Shown here: positions 15,675 through 24,087 of the stretch, piece after piece | Layout: every line of letters starts with the position of its first letter | How positions within the stretch are numbered: the stretch's first letter is position 1 | Assembly (NCBI GenBank): GCA_007122455.1 | Contig: SKTU01000131.1 | Location: 1 to 33,864 of the forward strand | Source: Haloarculaceae archaeon | Lineage (GTDB): Archaea > Halobacteriota > Halobacteria > Halobacteriales > Haloarculaceae | DNA length: 33,864 bases | Reading direction: 5' to 3' | The notes under the pieces: generated by a model | Told to the model about the DNA's origin: nothing | The model's input: the letters and a program-made list of their open reading frames with translations, nothing else | The model's database searches: none | Translations under genes and position numbers: made by a program

Positions 15675-16580
15675 ATGACCGCCGCGACGGCCGAGACGTG
15701 GACCGACGACGAGGGATGGAACCACGCCGTTGCGGCCCCGAACGGCGTCGAACTGCACTACGTCACCGCCGGGCCCGCCGACGGAACGCCGGTCGTGATG
15801 CTACACGGCTTTCCGGAGTGTTGGTGGGCGTGGCACCGTCACATCGATCGGTTGGCCGACGAATTTCGCCTCATCGTGCCGGACATGCGCGGCTACAACA
15901 GATCCGAGAAGCCGTTCGAGGTGCGTCGCTACCGCCTCACGGAGCTTTCGGGCGACGTCGCCGGACTGATCGGCGCCGAGGGGTACGAGTCGGCCCACGT
16001 CGTCGGTCACGACTGGGGCGGCTTCGTCGGTTTTGGAACCGCCCTCCAGCATCCGAACCGGATCGATCGACTCGTCGTGCTCAACGCGCCGTACCCCGGT
16101 GCCTTCCGAACGCAGCTCACGCTCAAACAGGCGGTACGGTCGTGGTACGCCGGCTTCTTCCAGCTTCCCGCCGTTCCGGAGCGACTGCTCGCCGCCAACG
16201 ACTTCGCCGCGCTCGAGCGGATTCTCCGGGACGATCCCGAACCGGGAACGTACACCGACGCGGATATCGAACGGTACAAACGTGCGTGGCGACGGGACGG
16301 AGCGATCCGCGCGATGATCGACTACTACCGCGCGTTCGGCCGAGAGAACGTGCGACGACTCTGGCGGAACGAGTGGAATGCTGGCCGTCGAGTCCGCGCC
16401 GAGACCCTCGTGCTGTGGGGCGAGCGGGACCGTGCGCTTGAGCCACACGTTCCGAACGTGATCCAGCGGGAGCTCGAGCGCGTCTCAGTCGAACATTACC
16501 CCGACGCGAGCCACTGGATCCACGCCGAGCGACCGGACGCGACCGCAGCCGAGATCAGGGCGTTCCTTTCGGCACCGTAA
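15675..16580 (+). CDS. Alpha/beta hydrolase, epoxide-hydrolase-like
   Basis: The 301-residue enzyme has the oxyanion-hole HGFPE (44-48), DMRGYNRS (70-77), the nucleophile elbow GHDWGG with D113, an acid in GERDRAL (D252) and the catalytic H280 in ASHW. An aspartate nucleophile together with lid tyrosines (near 158 and 217-218) points to epoxide hydrolase, which opens epoxides to diols. Haloalkane or haloacetate dehalogenase is a close alternative. ATG 15675 is chosen because an AAGTTT box lies about 26 nt upstream, and the longer frame from 15528 crosses the promoter area. Its last 26 bp overlap the end of a convergent gene. Confidence 0.88.
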   Translation: MTAATAETWTDDEGWNHAVAAPNGVELHYVTAGPADGTPVVMLHGFPECWWAWHRHIDRLADEFRLIVPDMRGYNRSEKPFEVRRYRLTELSGDVAGLIGAEGYESAHVVGHDWGGFVGFGTALQHPNRIDRLVVLNAPYPGAFRTQLTLKQAVRSWYAGFFQLPAVPERLLAANDFAALERILRDDPEPGTYTDADIERYKRAWRRDGAIRAMIDYYRAFGRENVRRLWRNEWNAGRRVRAETLVLWGERDRALEPHVPNVIQRELERVSVEHYPDASHWIHAERPDATAAEIRAFLSAP

Positions 16581-16920
16581 CCGCCTCCCGGAGGTCGAGG
16601 GCACGCTCGAACTCGTCGCGCCGATCCAGCGTCGATCCGAGCCCGAGCAGGTGTTCCTCGTGCGCCCGGCGTATCGCGTCGGCCTCCCGCTCGTGGAAGC
16701 CGAGTTCCTCGGCGATCGACGCCCAGTGGCCCCGTTCGACCAGAAAGACCGCGGTTTCCTCGTCCTCGTGAACGCATTCGTAGCTGCGCCGGTACTCCTC
16801 GAGCCGCTCGGTCAGCGACGTGGCGGCACGCTCGACGAGCGGCGGAAGCCGTTCGCCGGCGATGCTCGCCTTCGCAGCCGCGAGCACGAGCGCACGCCCG
16901 TCGAGCGATCCGGAACTCAT
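16555..16920 (-). CDS. Uncharacterised 121-residue protein, last gene of the SAMP3 operon
   Basis: The product is soluble, charged and predicted all-helical, with no membrane segment. A region around residues 62-85 (ERGHWASIAEELGFHEREAD) resembles a helix-turn-helix-like or sensor helix pair, but I do not recognise the family. Its ATG overlaps the preceding stop (ATGA), so it is translationally coupled to the 84-residue gene and hence to SAMP3. Coupling suggests a role in the same pathway. The 3' end overlaps the convergent hydrolase gene by 26 bp. Confidence 0.7.
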   Translation of the reverse strand: MSSGSLDGRALVLAAAKASIAGERLPPLVERAATSLTERLEEYRRSYECVHEDEETAVFLVERGHWASIAEELGFHEREADAIRRAHEEHLLGLGSTLDRRDEFERALDLREAVTVPKGTP

Positions 16921-17171
16921 CCCCCGGCGCGGATCGCCTTCCGGGCGAACGCCTCGATCACGGGGCCGAGAGCGTCCTCGTCGCCCTCGAATCGGACGGT
17001 GACCTCCGTGAGCGTGATCGATCCAGCGACGTCGACCGACTCCGAGGACAGCGACGCCGACCAGCCGTCGCCCTCGATTCGATCCTCGTCGATCCGCTCG
17101 CCGCCGACGTTCTCGAGGTAGTGGGCGGCGAGCCGCTTGGAGATGCCCCGGAACTGCCGTTCGACGCGCAT
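16917..17171 (-). CDS. 84-residue SAMP3-linked protein ending in Gly-Gly
   Basis: The small protein has a helix (about 8-22), two long strands (about 26-50 and 52-62) and a terminal helix (about 66-82), ending RKAIRAGG. The start overlaps the SAMP3 stop by one base (TGATG), and its own stop overlaps the next start. In Thermus a MoaD-type domain is fused to a C-terminal domain called DUF1952. The pattern here could be that partner encoded separately, but this rests on order and secondary-structure guesswork. The terminal Gly-Gly may be chance or may mark a second activated tail. Function is unknown. Confidence 0.75.
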   Translation of the reverse strand: MRVERQFRGISKRLAAHYLENVGGERIDEDRIEGDGWSASLSSESVDVAGSITLTEVTVRFEGDEDALGPVIEAFARKAIRAGG

Positions 17172-17452
17172 CAGCCGCCCGCGACCGGCGGGAAGACGCT
17201 CACGGAGTCGCCCTCCGAGAGCGGCGTCGCCGTCCCCTCGATGTGAAGCACTTCGCGACCGTTCTTCAGCACCGAGAGCTGTGGCCGGATATCGCCGTCC
17301 TCGTCGAGCAGTTCGCCGGCGAGTTCCGGGAACTCGGACTCGATTGCCGCGAGGACGTCGCCGACGGTGGTCCCGTCGTCGAACTCCCGCGTGATGCTCT
17401 TCTCACCGACCGCCGCTCGGAACGTCGCGAAGAACCGAAGCTCCAACTCCAT
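17171..17452 (-). CDS. samp3: Ubiquitin-like small archaeal modifier protein, SAMP3-like (MoaD/ThiS fold)
   Basis: The 93-residue beta-grasp protein begins MELELRFFATFRAAVG and ends SVFPPVAGG, closely matching the Haloferax SAMP3 pattern as I remember it. The free Gly-Gly carboxylate is adenylated by the E1-like UbaA and then joined to lysines or converted to thiocarboxylate. The frame is open far upstream to 17920, but only ATG 17452 yields the ubiquitin-like fold. It is the second gene of a four-gene operon, 23 nt after a 128-residue helical protein and one base from the 84-residue gene. A second, SAMP1-like gene is 5 kb away. Confidence 0.85.
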   Translation of the reverse strand: MELELRFFATFRAAVGEKSITREFDDGTTVGDVLAAIESEFPELAGELLDEDGDIRPQLSVLKNGREVLHIEGTATPLSEGDSVSVFPPVAGG

Positions 17453-17475
17453 GGATACCGCTTCGTCCGCCGACG

Positions 17476-17862
17476 TCATAAATCGGACAGCCGAATACCG
17501 TCGTCGACCAGCCGCGCGTTGCGCTCCCGTTCGAGTTCGTCCGCGAGCCACTCGTACTCGTACAGCTGAGCGATGAGGTCCGCGTAGAGGTTCCGCCACG
17601 CGATCGCGTAGATCGGTGACTGGCCCCACGCCCGGAGTTCGGGGACGAATTCGTCGAATCGCTCGCCGCGGGCCTCGAAGTGTTCGATGACGTCGAGCAA
17701 ACTGGCGGCAGCCTCGCCACGGTCGTCGGCGTCGGCGAGTAGGCTGTTGAGCTTCGATTCGTATCCCTCGACGGCCCGCTGCATGTCTTGGGCCGCAGCC
17801 TCGCTCTCCTCCGGGAGCGATTCGAGAAGCGGTCGAGGAACGCCGAGTGAGATTTCCTCCAT
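17476..17862 (-). CDS. Uncharacterised 128-residue helical protein, first gene of the SAMP3 operon
   Basis: The product is soluble and almost wholly helical, with heptad-like stretches at about 20-45 and 100-118. It has a tryptophan- and tyrosine-rich segment (WGQSPIYAIAWRNLYADL, about 80-97) that looks like a packed core or interaction face. I do not recognise the family. A run of five Ts on the minus strand (17887-17891) lies about 25 nt upstream of ATG 17862, a leaderless promoter for the whole operon. Being first in an operon with SAMP3, it may act in sampylation or sulfur relay (inference only). Confidence 0.75.
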   Translation of the reverse strand: MEEISLGVPRPLLESLPEESEAAAQDMQRAVEGYESKLNSLLADADDRGEAAASLLDVIEHFEARGERFDEFVPELRAWGQSPIYAIAWRNLYADLIAQLYEYEWLADELERERNARLVDDGIRLSDL

Positions 17863-17886
17863 ACGGAGACGAGGAGGGCCGCGGGG

Positions 17887-17891
17887 AAAAA
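17887..17891 (-). promoter_or_regulatory. TATA-like T-run driving the SAMP3 operon
   Basis: GCTTTTTCC on the minus strand lies about 25-29 nt upstream of ATG 17862. No other promoter-like box is seen before the four coupled genes. Confidence 0.4.
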
Positions 17892-17942
17892 GCCAACCCT
17901 ACGATCGAACGAACTGGCAACGAGCGCGGGGGACACGTGGAG

Positions 17943-17947
17943 TTAAC
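17943..17947 (+). promoter_or_regulatory. TATA-like box supporting a GTG start for the MFS gene
   Basis: GTTAAC lies about 25-30 nt upstream of GTG 17972, the first start codon that places the protein ahead of its first membrane helix. Confidence 0.4.
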
Positions 17948-17971
17948 ATCGAGCGTACAGCGGGGTATACT

Positions 17972-19237
17972 GTGGTCTCGTTCGCGTCGCTCGTCGGGGA
18001 GAACGCCGAAGTACTGGAGGAACGGTCGTTCCAGCTGTTATTGCTCGCGAACGTCATGCCACCGCTCGGCTCGGCACTCATGTCGCCGGTGCTGGATTCG
18101 CTTCTCGACCCGTTCGGCGCGTCGGCGGCCAACATCGGACTGATGATGTCGGCGTTCACCGCCCCGGCGATCGTCATGATCCCGATCGCGGGAGTCATCG
18201 CCGATCGGTACGGCCGCCGGCCCGTCATCCTCGTCGGGCTCCTCCTGTTCGGTGTGGCCGGCACCGCGATCGCGCTGACGACCAGCTTTCGGGTCGCGTT
18301 GGCGCTCCGGTTCCTGCAGGGAATCGGCTTCGCCGCACTCACGCCGATCATCATCACCTCGATCGGCGACCTCTACACGGGGCCGAAGGAGGCGACCGCG
18401 CAGGGACTTCGGTTTACCGGCTCGGGGCTGGCACAGACGGTGTTCCCGCTCGCCGCGGGCGTCATGGTCGTGATGGCGTGGCAGTACCCGTTTTTCCTGT
18501 ACGCGCTCGCGTTTCCCATCGCCGCAGTGATCTACCGCTACTTCGAGGAGCCGGTTGCCTCCGAGACCACCGACACCGACGACCGGCCGCTTTCCGAACA
18601 GCTCGAGAACCTGTGGGCGCTCGTCTCCCAGCGCCGCGCCGCCGCCATGGTCGTCGCGAGGGGGACGCCGAACATCGTCTGGATCGGCTTTCTCACGTAC
18701 AACTCGATCATCGTCGTCGAGCTCATGGACGGGACGCCTGCGCAGGCCGGCGTCCTCGCGGCACTTGGGAGCCTCAGCTACGCGATCTCGGCGACGCAGG
18801 CGGGGCGTATCACCGCGACGTTCGACAGCCGACTCTATCCGCTCGTCGCGATGAACGTCGCCCTGGCCGGCGGGATCAGCGTCGTCTTCCTCACCGGATC
18901 GCTGTGGCTCGCCTACCTCGGCATTTCGATGATGGGAATCGGCTTCGGGGTACTCCTCTCGCTTTACCGAAGCATCATCACGAACATGGCTCCGCCGTCG
19001 CTCCGTGGCGGTTTGGTGAGCCTCGGTGAGGGGATGGGTCGAGTCACCTCGACGGCGACGCCGATCGCGATGGGTATTGGAATCGCCGTCTCGACCCCGT
19101 ACGTCGGCTTCGGAGCGTCGGTACAGCTCGTCGGGATCGTGACGAGCCTGCTCGCGGCAGCCGTCGGAATCGCCTGTCTGCTCGTTCTCAGCGCCGCCCC
19201 GCCGATCCGGGCAGTCGACTACCGCTCGACGGAGTGA
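17972..19237 (+). CDS. Major facilitator superfamily (MFS) transporter
   Basis: From GTG 17972 the product is 421 residues with 12 hydrophobic segments. The loop between helices 2 and 3 carries GVIADRYGRRPVILVG, the MFS motif A that controls the inward/outward switch. The family includes drug efflux pumps and sugar or organic-acid carriers, and no substrate can be assigned. The reading frame is open to 17687, but the extension is antisense to the 128-residue gene and has no membrane or signal character. The last 19 bp overlap the end of the convergent arcS gene. Confidence 0.88.
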   Translation: MVSFASLVGENAEVLEERSFQLLLLANVMPPLGSALMSPVLDSLLDPFGASAANIGLMMSAFTAPAIVMIPIAGVIADRYGRRPVILVGLLLFGVAGTAIALTTSFRVALALRFLQGIGFAALTPIIITSIGDLYTGPKEATAQGLRFTGSGLAQTVFPLAAGVMVVMAWQYPFFLYALAFPIAAVIYRYFEEPVASETTDTDDRPLSEQLENLWALVSQRRAAAMVVARGTPNIVWIGFLTYNSIIVVELMDGTPAQAGVLAALGSLSYAISATQAGRITATFDSRLYPLVAMNVALAGGISVVFLTGSLWLAYLGISMMGIGFGVLLSLYRSIITNMAPPSLRGGLVSLGEGMGRVTSTATPIAMGIGIAVSTPYVGFGASVQLVGIVTSLLAAAVGIACLLVLSAAPPIRAVDYRSTE

Positions 19238-20970
19238 CGGACGTCGACGGCGATACCGCGCGTCGATTCGACCATCGCGGCGCCGTGGGACGCCGCGCGC
19301 CCGACGCCGAACGCCCTCGGTCCCTCGAAGACGACCTCGTCACCGGGTCTGATCGACTGATCCGCGTCGAGAACGCCCGGAGCGAGGACGCTCCCGCTCG
19401 GCACGAAGCCGTCGATCTCGACCCGTTTCGCCGGGACGTCGCTGTCGACCCACGCCCGTCCGCCGGCCAGCGTCAGCGACAGCGTCCCGTACTGCGGCAC
19501 CATCGTCGCGAGATGAGTTCCGTCGGCGTCACGGACCCTGAGCGAGGGGTATCGACCCTCCGTCTCCGCGGCTGCGAAGAGCTCGTCGCCGGCCGCGTCG
19601 CCGAACTGGAAGTCCGCGATCGACCGCACAGTCGCCGCCTCGCGTTCGGATTTCAGATAGCTCGACTCACCGGAGAGCGCGTCGTCGAGTGCGGCCAGCG
19701 AGTCGTCGGTGGTCGGATGATCCTCGACGGTGTATTCGAACTCGATTTCCGCGGCTTCGGCGGCCCGCTCACAGATCTCCCGATAGCCACCGGGCGGGAC
19801 GTGTGCGACGTGGCGGTCGTAGTCGGCGCGATCGAGATATCGCGCAAGTATCGCGGCGACGAACTCGATCTCGGTTTCGGACCACTGGCCCGTGACGACG
19901 CTATCGTAGTGTTGAGCCGGATACGTCGTCTCCAGCTCGTTGGGGACGACGCCGATCGGCGAGGTCATCGAAACGATGTGACCGCGATAGCCGATCGCTC
20001 GCGAGAACTGCCGGTGGCTCTGGGAGTCGCTGTACGGTTTGCGGGCCGAACACGGCACCAACACGAGCGGTGCGTCGAGCCGGCGGCGATACCGGCTCGT
20101 CACACGGTCGGCGAACCGCTGGATTTCGACGCGACGGAGCGAGTCGTCGCTCGCGGCCAGCAGCTCGCCGCGCCGGAAGACGGGCGTTCGCTCCTCGAGA
20201 TAGCCGTACTGCCGGTCGAGTCGACGGAACGTGGCAGTGAGCCACGCTTCGTGTCGCGCCTGGCCCTCGATGTAGTCGCGAAGTCGCCCGTCCGCGATCC
20301 GGCGTCGAACGGTCGCGAGCGCAGCCCCGAGCGCGTTGGCGTTGTGGTCGGCACAGTCGGCGCGGTCGAACGACTCGAGCGGTTGCGCACAGGCTCGACA
20401 GGGACAGGGAAGTTCGTCGAGATCCTCGAGGAACGCTTCCCCGTCGGTCGTCAGATAGAACCCCTCAAGCCCCCGCACACGGGCGCGCTTCTCGTCGACG
20501 AGGTCGACACCGGCGTACACCAGTGTACCGACGTTGGCGGGCGTGGCGACGCCGGAGAGATACAGCGCCGTGTCGTCGGGGATCGCCTCTCGAACGTCGA
20601 CGATCGCCTCGCAGAACGCCTCGGCGTGGCCGACGTATCCCGGCGCCCCCGCGAGCACGTAGGCGTCGGCACCGTAGTTCGCGGCCGTCTCCGGCGAGAT
20701 TACCGCCGCGGACGGATACGCCACGTCCGGATACTCACCGGCGAACGCCTCGGCGACGCGCTCGTCAGTCCCCGGGGGGAACGCCCGGTGGGGGAGGATC
20801 GTCAGTGCCGATTCGTCGCCGTCGGGACGCTCCCGCCCCTCGTGCCACCGGCTGCCGACGTCCACGACGATGTCGTCGACGGTGGCCGGAGTCCGGCGCG
20901 GCTCCGAGAGGCGAAGTTCGCCGCGACGAGCGGCACCGTCGCGCTCGTGAACCTCGAAGTGGTCGGTCAT
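19219..20970 (-). CDS. arcS: Archaeosine synthase
   Basis: The 583-residue enzyme finishes archaeosine at position 15 of archaeal tRNA by converting the preQ0 nitrile to a formamidino group. Its hallmark is [15 protein letters not shown] (305-319), the ArcS PCSxxKPYSxSxSH motif. A transglycosylase-like N-terminal part has a cysteine cluster (C189, C191, C194) that may bind zinc. The C-terminal 75 or so residues form a PUA RNA-binding domain. Length and domain order fit euryarchaeal ArcS rather than the shorter variants. ATG 20970 overlaps the tgtA stop by 4 nt (ATGA), so the two steps of the pathway are co-translated. Confidence 0.94.
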   Translation of the reverse strand: MTDHFEVHERDGAARRGELRLSEPRRTPATVDDIVVDVGSRWHEGRERPDGDESALTILPHRAFPPGTDERVAEAFAGEYPDVAYPSAAVISPETAANYGADAYVLAGAPGYVGHAEAFCEAIVDVREAIPDDTALYLSGVATPANVGTLVYAGVDLVDEKRARVRGLEGFYLTTDGEAFLEDLDELPCPCRACAQPLESFDRADCADHNANALGAALATVRRRIADGRLRDYIEGQARHEAWLTATFRRLDRQYGYLEERTPVFRRGELLAASDDSLRRVEIQRFADRVTSRYRRRLDAPLVLVPCSARKPYSDSQSHRQFSRAIGYRGHIVSMTSPIGVVPNELETTYPAQHYDSVVTGQWSETEIEFVAAILARYLDRADYDRHVAHVPPGGYREICERAAEAAEIEFEYTVEDHPTTDDSLAALDDALSGESSYLKSEREAATVRSIADFQFGDAAGDELFAAAETEGRYPSLRVRDADGTHLATMVPQYGTLSLTLAGGRAWVDSDVPAKRVEIDGFVPSGSVLAPGVLDADQSIRPGDEVVFEGPRAFGVGRAASHGAAMVESTRGIAVDVRHSVER

Positions 20971-22481
20971 GCCTTCCCCTCCCCGTCGCCGGCGTAACCG
21001 TCCTTCGGTTCCTCACCCAGCCGATACTGTCCGACGCCGTCCGGGAGCGTCCCGAGAACGGCGTCGGGCCACCGCCAGTGGGCGACGGTGAACGTGACGT
21101 CCGGGTTCGCCGCCACCAGTCGGCGAACGCCCGCTGCCGCGGCCTCGTAGGCAGCCCGATCGAGGCGTTCGGGCAACTCCGCCGTCAGCGGGTAGCTGTC
21201 CGACAGCGCCGGCGGGTACGGCCCGAACGGTGGCCGGAGCCGCCACGTCTCGTCGTATCGCTCGTTGGCCTCGCCCTCCGAGAGGAGGACGCTCTCGCCG
21301 TCGACTGCGAGCCGCGAGAGCCGCTCGTGGTGGCGTCGCACTTCGGGACGGCGAGCCGACTCAGTGGAGAGATAGAAGAACGATCCCTTCGAGACGGGAT
21401 CGCCGGCCTCCAGCTGCTCGGCGCCCGCGTCGAGCAGCGCCCGGTAGCCGTCGAGCATCGCCGGGTGACCGCGGGCTCGACGCTCGACGAGTTCCAGCAA
21501 GTTCCCCCGCCGGATCGCCTGCTTGATCCGCCGGATCTCCTCGTAGCTGACGTGGAGGTTGTGCTCGGCGAGCCGCCGCTCGCGGCGCTCGTCGTCCAGC
21601 CCTCGAAGTTCACTCGCCGTGTGGTCCGCACAGACGGGACACGAGCAGGGGAGGTAGTCGAGTTCGTCGAGCTGTTCGGTTCCGGAGACGGTGAGATACC
21701 GATCGTCGCGAGCATACAGCGCGTAGGCGGCCGAGTCGAAGAGGTCACATCCGGCTGCGACTGCGAGCGCGAACATCATCGGATGACCGGCGCCGAAGAG
21801 ATGTACCGGCGCGTCCACACCCAACCCTCGCTTGGCGGCGAGGATCGTCTCGACCATCTCGGCGTACCGATAACCGTTCATCAGTGGAACGACGGCGCCG
21901 ATCGGTAAGACGTCCAGCGAGGTTCCGTAGGCGTGTCTCGCCGCAGCCTCCCGCAGCTCCGGATACGTCGATCCCTGTACCGGCGCGTTGACGAGCATCT
22001 CGCCGACGTCGACCGCCTCGGCGCGTTCGAGCCGTTTTCGGGTGGTCGCGAGCTCCGACTCGGCCCGCTCGCGGGAGACGTCCGGCGGGGTCGGAATGTC
22101 GATCGGCGTTCCGATGTCGGAGCCGATGTCCCGCTGGAAACGGAGGATCTCCTCGTTCGTGACGCTGATCTCGCCGTACTCCGAGAGCTGGAACGATCCC
22201 GAGTCGGTCATGATCGCTCCGGAGAACTCGAGCAGATCGTGGAGCCCCTCCTCGAGTGCCCGCTCGCGGAACTGCTCGCTCTTGTAAAAGATGTAGCCGT
22301 TCGTGATGAGGATCTCGGCGCCGAACGCCGACTCGAGCGTCGCGGGCTCGATCGTCCGGAGGTGTGGGTTGATGACCGGAAGGAGTGCCGGCGTCTCGAC
22401 GGTCGTGTCCGCTCGCGGCACGTCGAGTTCGCCGATCCTGCCCGCGACGTCGACGTCCCGGAGTTCGAAGACCTCACGCAT
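20967..22481 (-). CDS. tgtA: Archaeal tRNA-guanine(15) transglycosylase
   Basis: The 504-residue enzyme swaps guanine-15 of tRNA for preQ0, the step before ArcS. Catalytic aspartates are seen at D93 (MTDSGSFQ) and D249 (CDLFDSAAY), and the zinc site at C279, C281, C284 (LPCSCPVC) with a downstream histidine in [13 protein letters not shown] 22481 (MREVFELRD) is chosen; the upstream ATG 22559 adds 26 residues with no fold and crosses the promoter region. It forms one operon with arcS and is divergent from the SAMP1-like gene, with 86 bp between the starts. Confidence 0.94.
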   Translation of the reverse strand: MREVFELRDVDVAGRIGELDVPRADTTVETPALLPVINPHLRTIEPATLESAFGAEILITNGYIFYKSEQFRERALEEGLHDLLEFSGAIMTDSGSFQLSEYGEISVTNEEILRFQRDIGSDIGTPIDIPTPPDVSRERAESELATTRKRLERAEAVDVGEMLVNAPVQGSTYPELREAAARHAYGTSLDVLPIGAVVPLMNGYRYAEMVETILAAKRGLGVDAPVHLFGAGHPMMFALAVAAGCDLFDSAAYALYARDDRYLTVSGTEQLDELDYLPCSCPVCADHTASELRGLDDERRERRLAEHNLHVSYEEIRRIKQAIRRGNLLELVERRARGHPAMLDGYRALLDAGAEQLEAGDPVSKGSFFYLSTESARRPEVRRHHERLSRLAVDGESVLLSEGEANERYDETWRLRPPFGPYPPALSDSYPLTAELPERLDRAAYEAAAAGVRRLVAANPDVTFTVAHWRWPDAVLGTLPDGVGQYRLGEEPKDGYAGDGEGKA

Positions 22482-22567
22482 TACCACGGCTTGCCTACCG
22501 GCGGCGGTAAGGGTTGCGTTCGCCGACCGCCGACACGCCTTTGTACGCGCCGCACTCACCGCCGGCT

Positions 22568-22861
22568 ATGACGATGGAGTGGCGACTGTTCGCCAATCTC
22601 GCGGAAACCGCCGGCGAAAAGCGCGTCGAAGTCGACATCGAACCGGGAGCGACGTTCGGGGACGCAGTCGACGCACTCCTCGCAGAGCACCCGGAGCTGC
22701 ACGACGAGGTGTTCGACGAGGACGGCGACCTCCACGACCACGTTCGCGTCCTCCTGAACGACAGCGACCCCTTCGTCACTCGCGAGGGGTTCGACACCGT
22801 CATCGAGGAGGAAGACACTCTGGCGCTGTTTCCACCCGTCAGCGGCGGAAAGGTACAGTAG
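22568..22861 (+). CDS. samp1: Ubiquitin-like modifier, SAMP1-like, with residues beyond the Gly-Gly
   Basis: The 97-residue MoaD/ubiquitin-like protein (or 95 if starting at the second ATG, 22574) begins EWRLFANLAETAG and contains LFPPVSGG, as in Haloferax SAMP1, which modifies proteins and supplies sulfur to molybdopterin synthase. The reading frame does not stop at the diglycine. It continues KVQ and then TAG, so the Gly carboxylate that UbaA must activate is not free in the primary product. Either a protease trims it, the protein works without activation, or it has lost the role. No indel is apparent. It is divergent from tgtA. Confidence 0.82.
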   Translation: MTMEWRLFANLAETAGEKRVEVDIEPGATFGDAVDALLAEHPELHDEVFDEDGDLHDHVRVLLNDSDPFVTREGFDTVIEEEDTLALFPPVSGGKVQ

Positions 22862-22911
22862 CTGTTTGATCCTACAGAAGGCACTCCCCCACTGATCCCT
22901 TCCCGTCGGGT

Positions 22912-24042
22912 ATGACCGACAGACGAACCGTCCTCAGTGCGGCCGGCCTGGCCGCCCTCGGCAGCCTGGCGGGCTGCCTGGACCGCGGTAGAGGCAACGG
23001 GAACGGTGGGCCGCCCGGCGATGGTGGCGACGATACCGGCGTCGCGGGGTACGGCGTCGCCCAGTACCTCGTGAGCAGTTCGCTTCCGCGGTGGCGCCAG
23101 GCCGACGATCCCGGCCGCGTCGTCGTGATCGACAGCGAAGAGCGGGCGGGAGCAGTATTCAGGGACGACGTCCCCGAGGAACGCCGCGACGAGGTCGCCG
23201 AACTCATCGACGGGATCGACTACGACGAGTCCGTGCTGCTCCTGATCGAGACTGTCGGTCCGAACACCTGCTACAACGAGGTCGACGCCGGGAACTTCCG
23301 CGTCGAGGACGGGCGCCTCCGTGGCGACGCCGAGGCGGTCGATACCAGCGACGACGACGAGGCCTGCGGCGAGGCCGTCACGTTCCCCTCGGCAGTCGCC
23401 CGCGTCGATTTCGCCGACGAGCGGGTGACCGACGTCGAGCTGTCGGTCACCGACGGTTGGGACGAGACGTCGGTGATCGAGGCGACCGCGACGGATCCGC
23501 TATCACCCGACCCGGCAGATCTGGAGGGATACGTCCGCCCCGAGGCGGAGCCAGAACCGATCGCCCCCCTGGAATGCGACGACGAGGGGTTCGAACGCCA
23601 CGAGCCCTGGTTCGACGAGGACGACGTCGTCTACGGTGAGTTCGAAGAGGACGGCGAACCGACGCTCGCACTCCGGGTCGCCGAGACGGAATACGAGCGC
23701 GGCGACACCGTCGAGATCCGCCTGACGAACGTCACGGACCGGCTGGTCGACACCGGGAATCGCCACCGGTACAACCTTCAGGTCTACACGGATGACGGAT
23801 GGCAGGAGCTCCGCGGATGGGACGGCGTCGACCCACAGCCCTTACCGGACGATGCGATTCGGCACCGGCCGAACGAGGGCTTCGAGTGGTCGCTGGCCCT
23901 GACCGAGGCGGGTCTCGTCGAGGATCACCTCAACGCGGACGCTCTCACGGTCTGTCCGGACCTCCCGAGCGGCCGCTACCGGTTCGCCTATCACGGCGTC
24001 ATCGGCGACGCCGCCGTGGCAGTCGCCTTCGACGTCGCGTAG
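22912..24042 (+). CDS. Haloarchaeal lipoprotein with a C-terminal Ig-like domain
   Basis: The 376-residue protein begins with a Tat signal (TDRRTVLSAAG) and a lipobox LAGC (cysteine near residue 22), then a Gly/Asn/Asp linker, so it is anchored to the outer face of the membrane. The middle section has scattered cysteines (NTCYNEVDAG, ACGEAVTF) that may pair outside the cell. The C-terminal 150 residues show a beta-rich pattern with DDGWQELRGW and LPSGRYRFAY, resembling the bacterial Ig-like domains of exported proteins. Function is unknown; binding or protective surface roles are possible. Confidence 0.8.
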   Translation: MTDRRTVLSAAGLAALGSLAGCLDRGRGNGNGGPPGDGGDDTGVAGYGVAQYLVSSSLPRWRQADDPGRVVVIDSEERAGAVFRDDVPEERRDEVAELIDGIDYDESVLLLIETVGPNTCYNEVDAGNFRVEDGRLRGDAEAVDTSDDDEACGEAVTFPSAVARVDFADERVTDVELSVTDGWDETSVIEATATDPLSPDPADLEGYVRPEAEPEPIAPLECDDEGFERHEPWFDEDDVVYGEFEEDGEPTLALRVAETEYERGDTVEIRLTNVTDRLVDTGNRHRYNLQVYTDDGWQELRGWDGVDPQPLPDDAIRHRPNEGFEWSLALTEAGLVEDHLNADALTVCPDLPSGRYRFAYHGVIGDAAVAVAFDVA

Positions 24043-24087
24043 TCGCGACCGAGCTGTTTTGACCGCGCCGGCCCAATCTGATCGGAG

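Noticed and set aside
19234-20997. 587-codon plus-strand ORF opposite arcS
   Set aside because: Shadow of arcS, which has clear motifs and domain order. The antisense product shows none.
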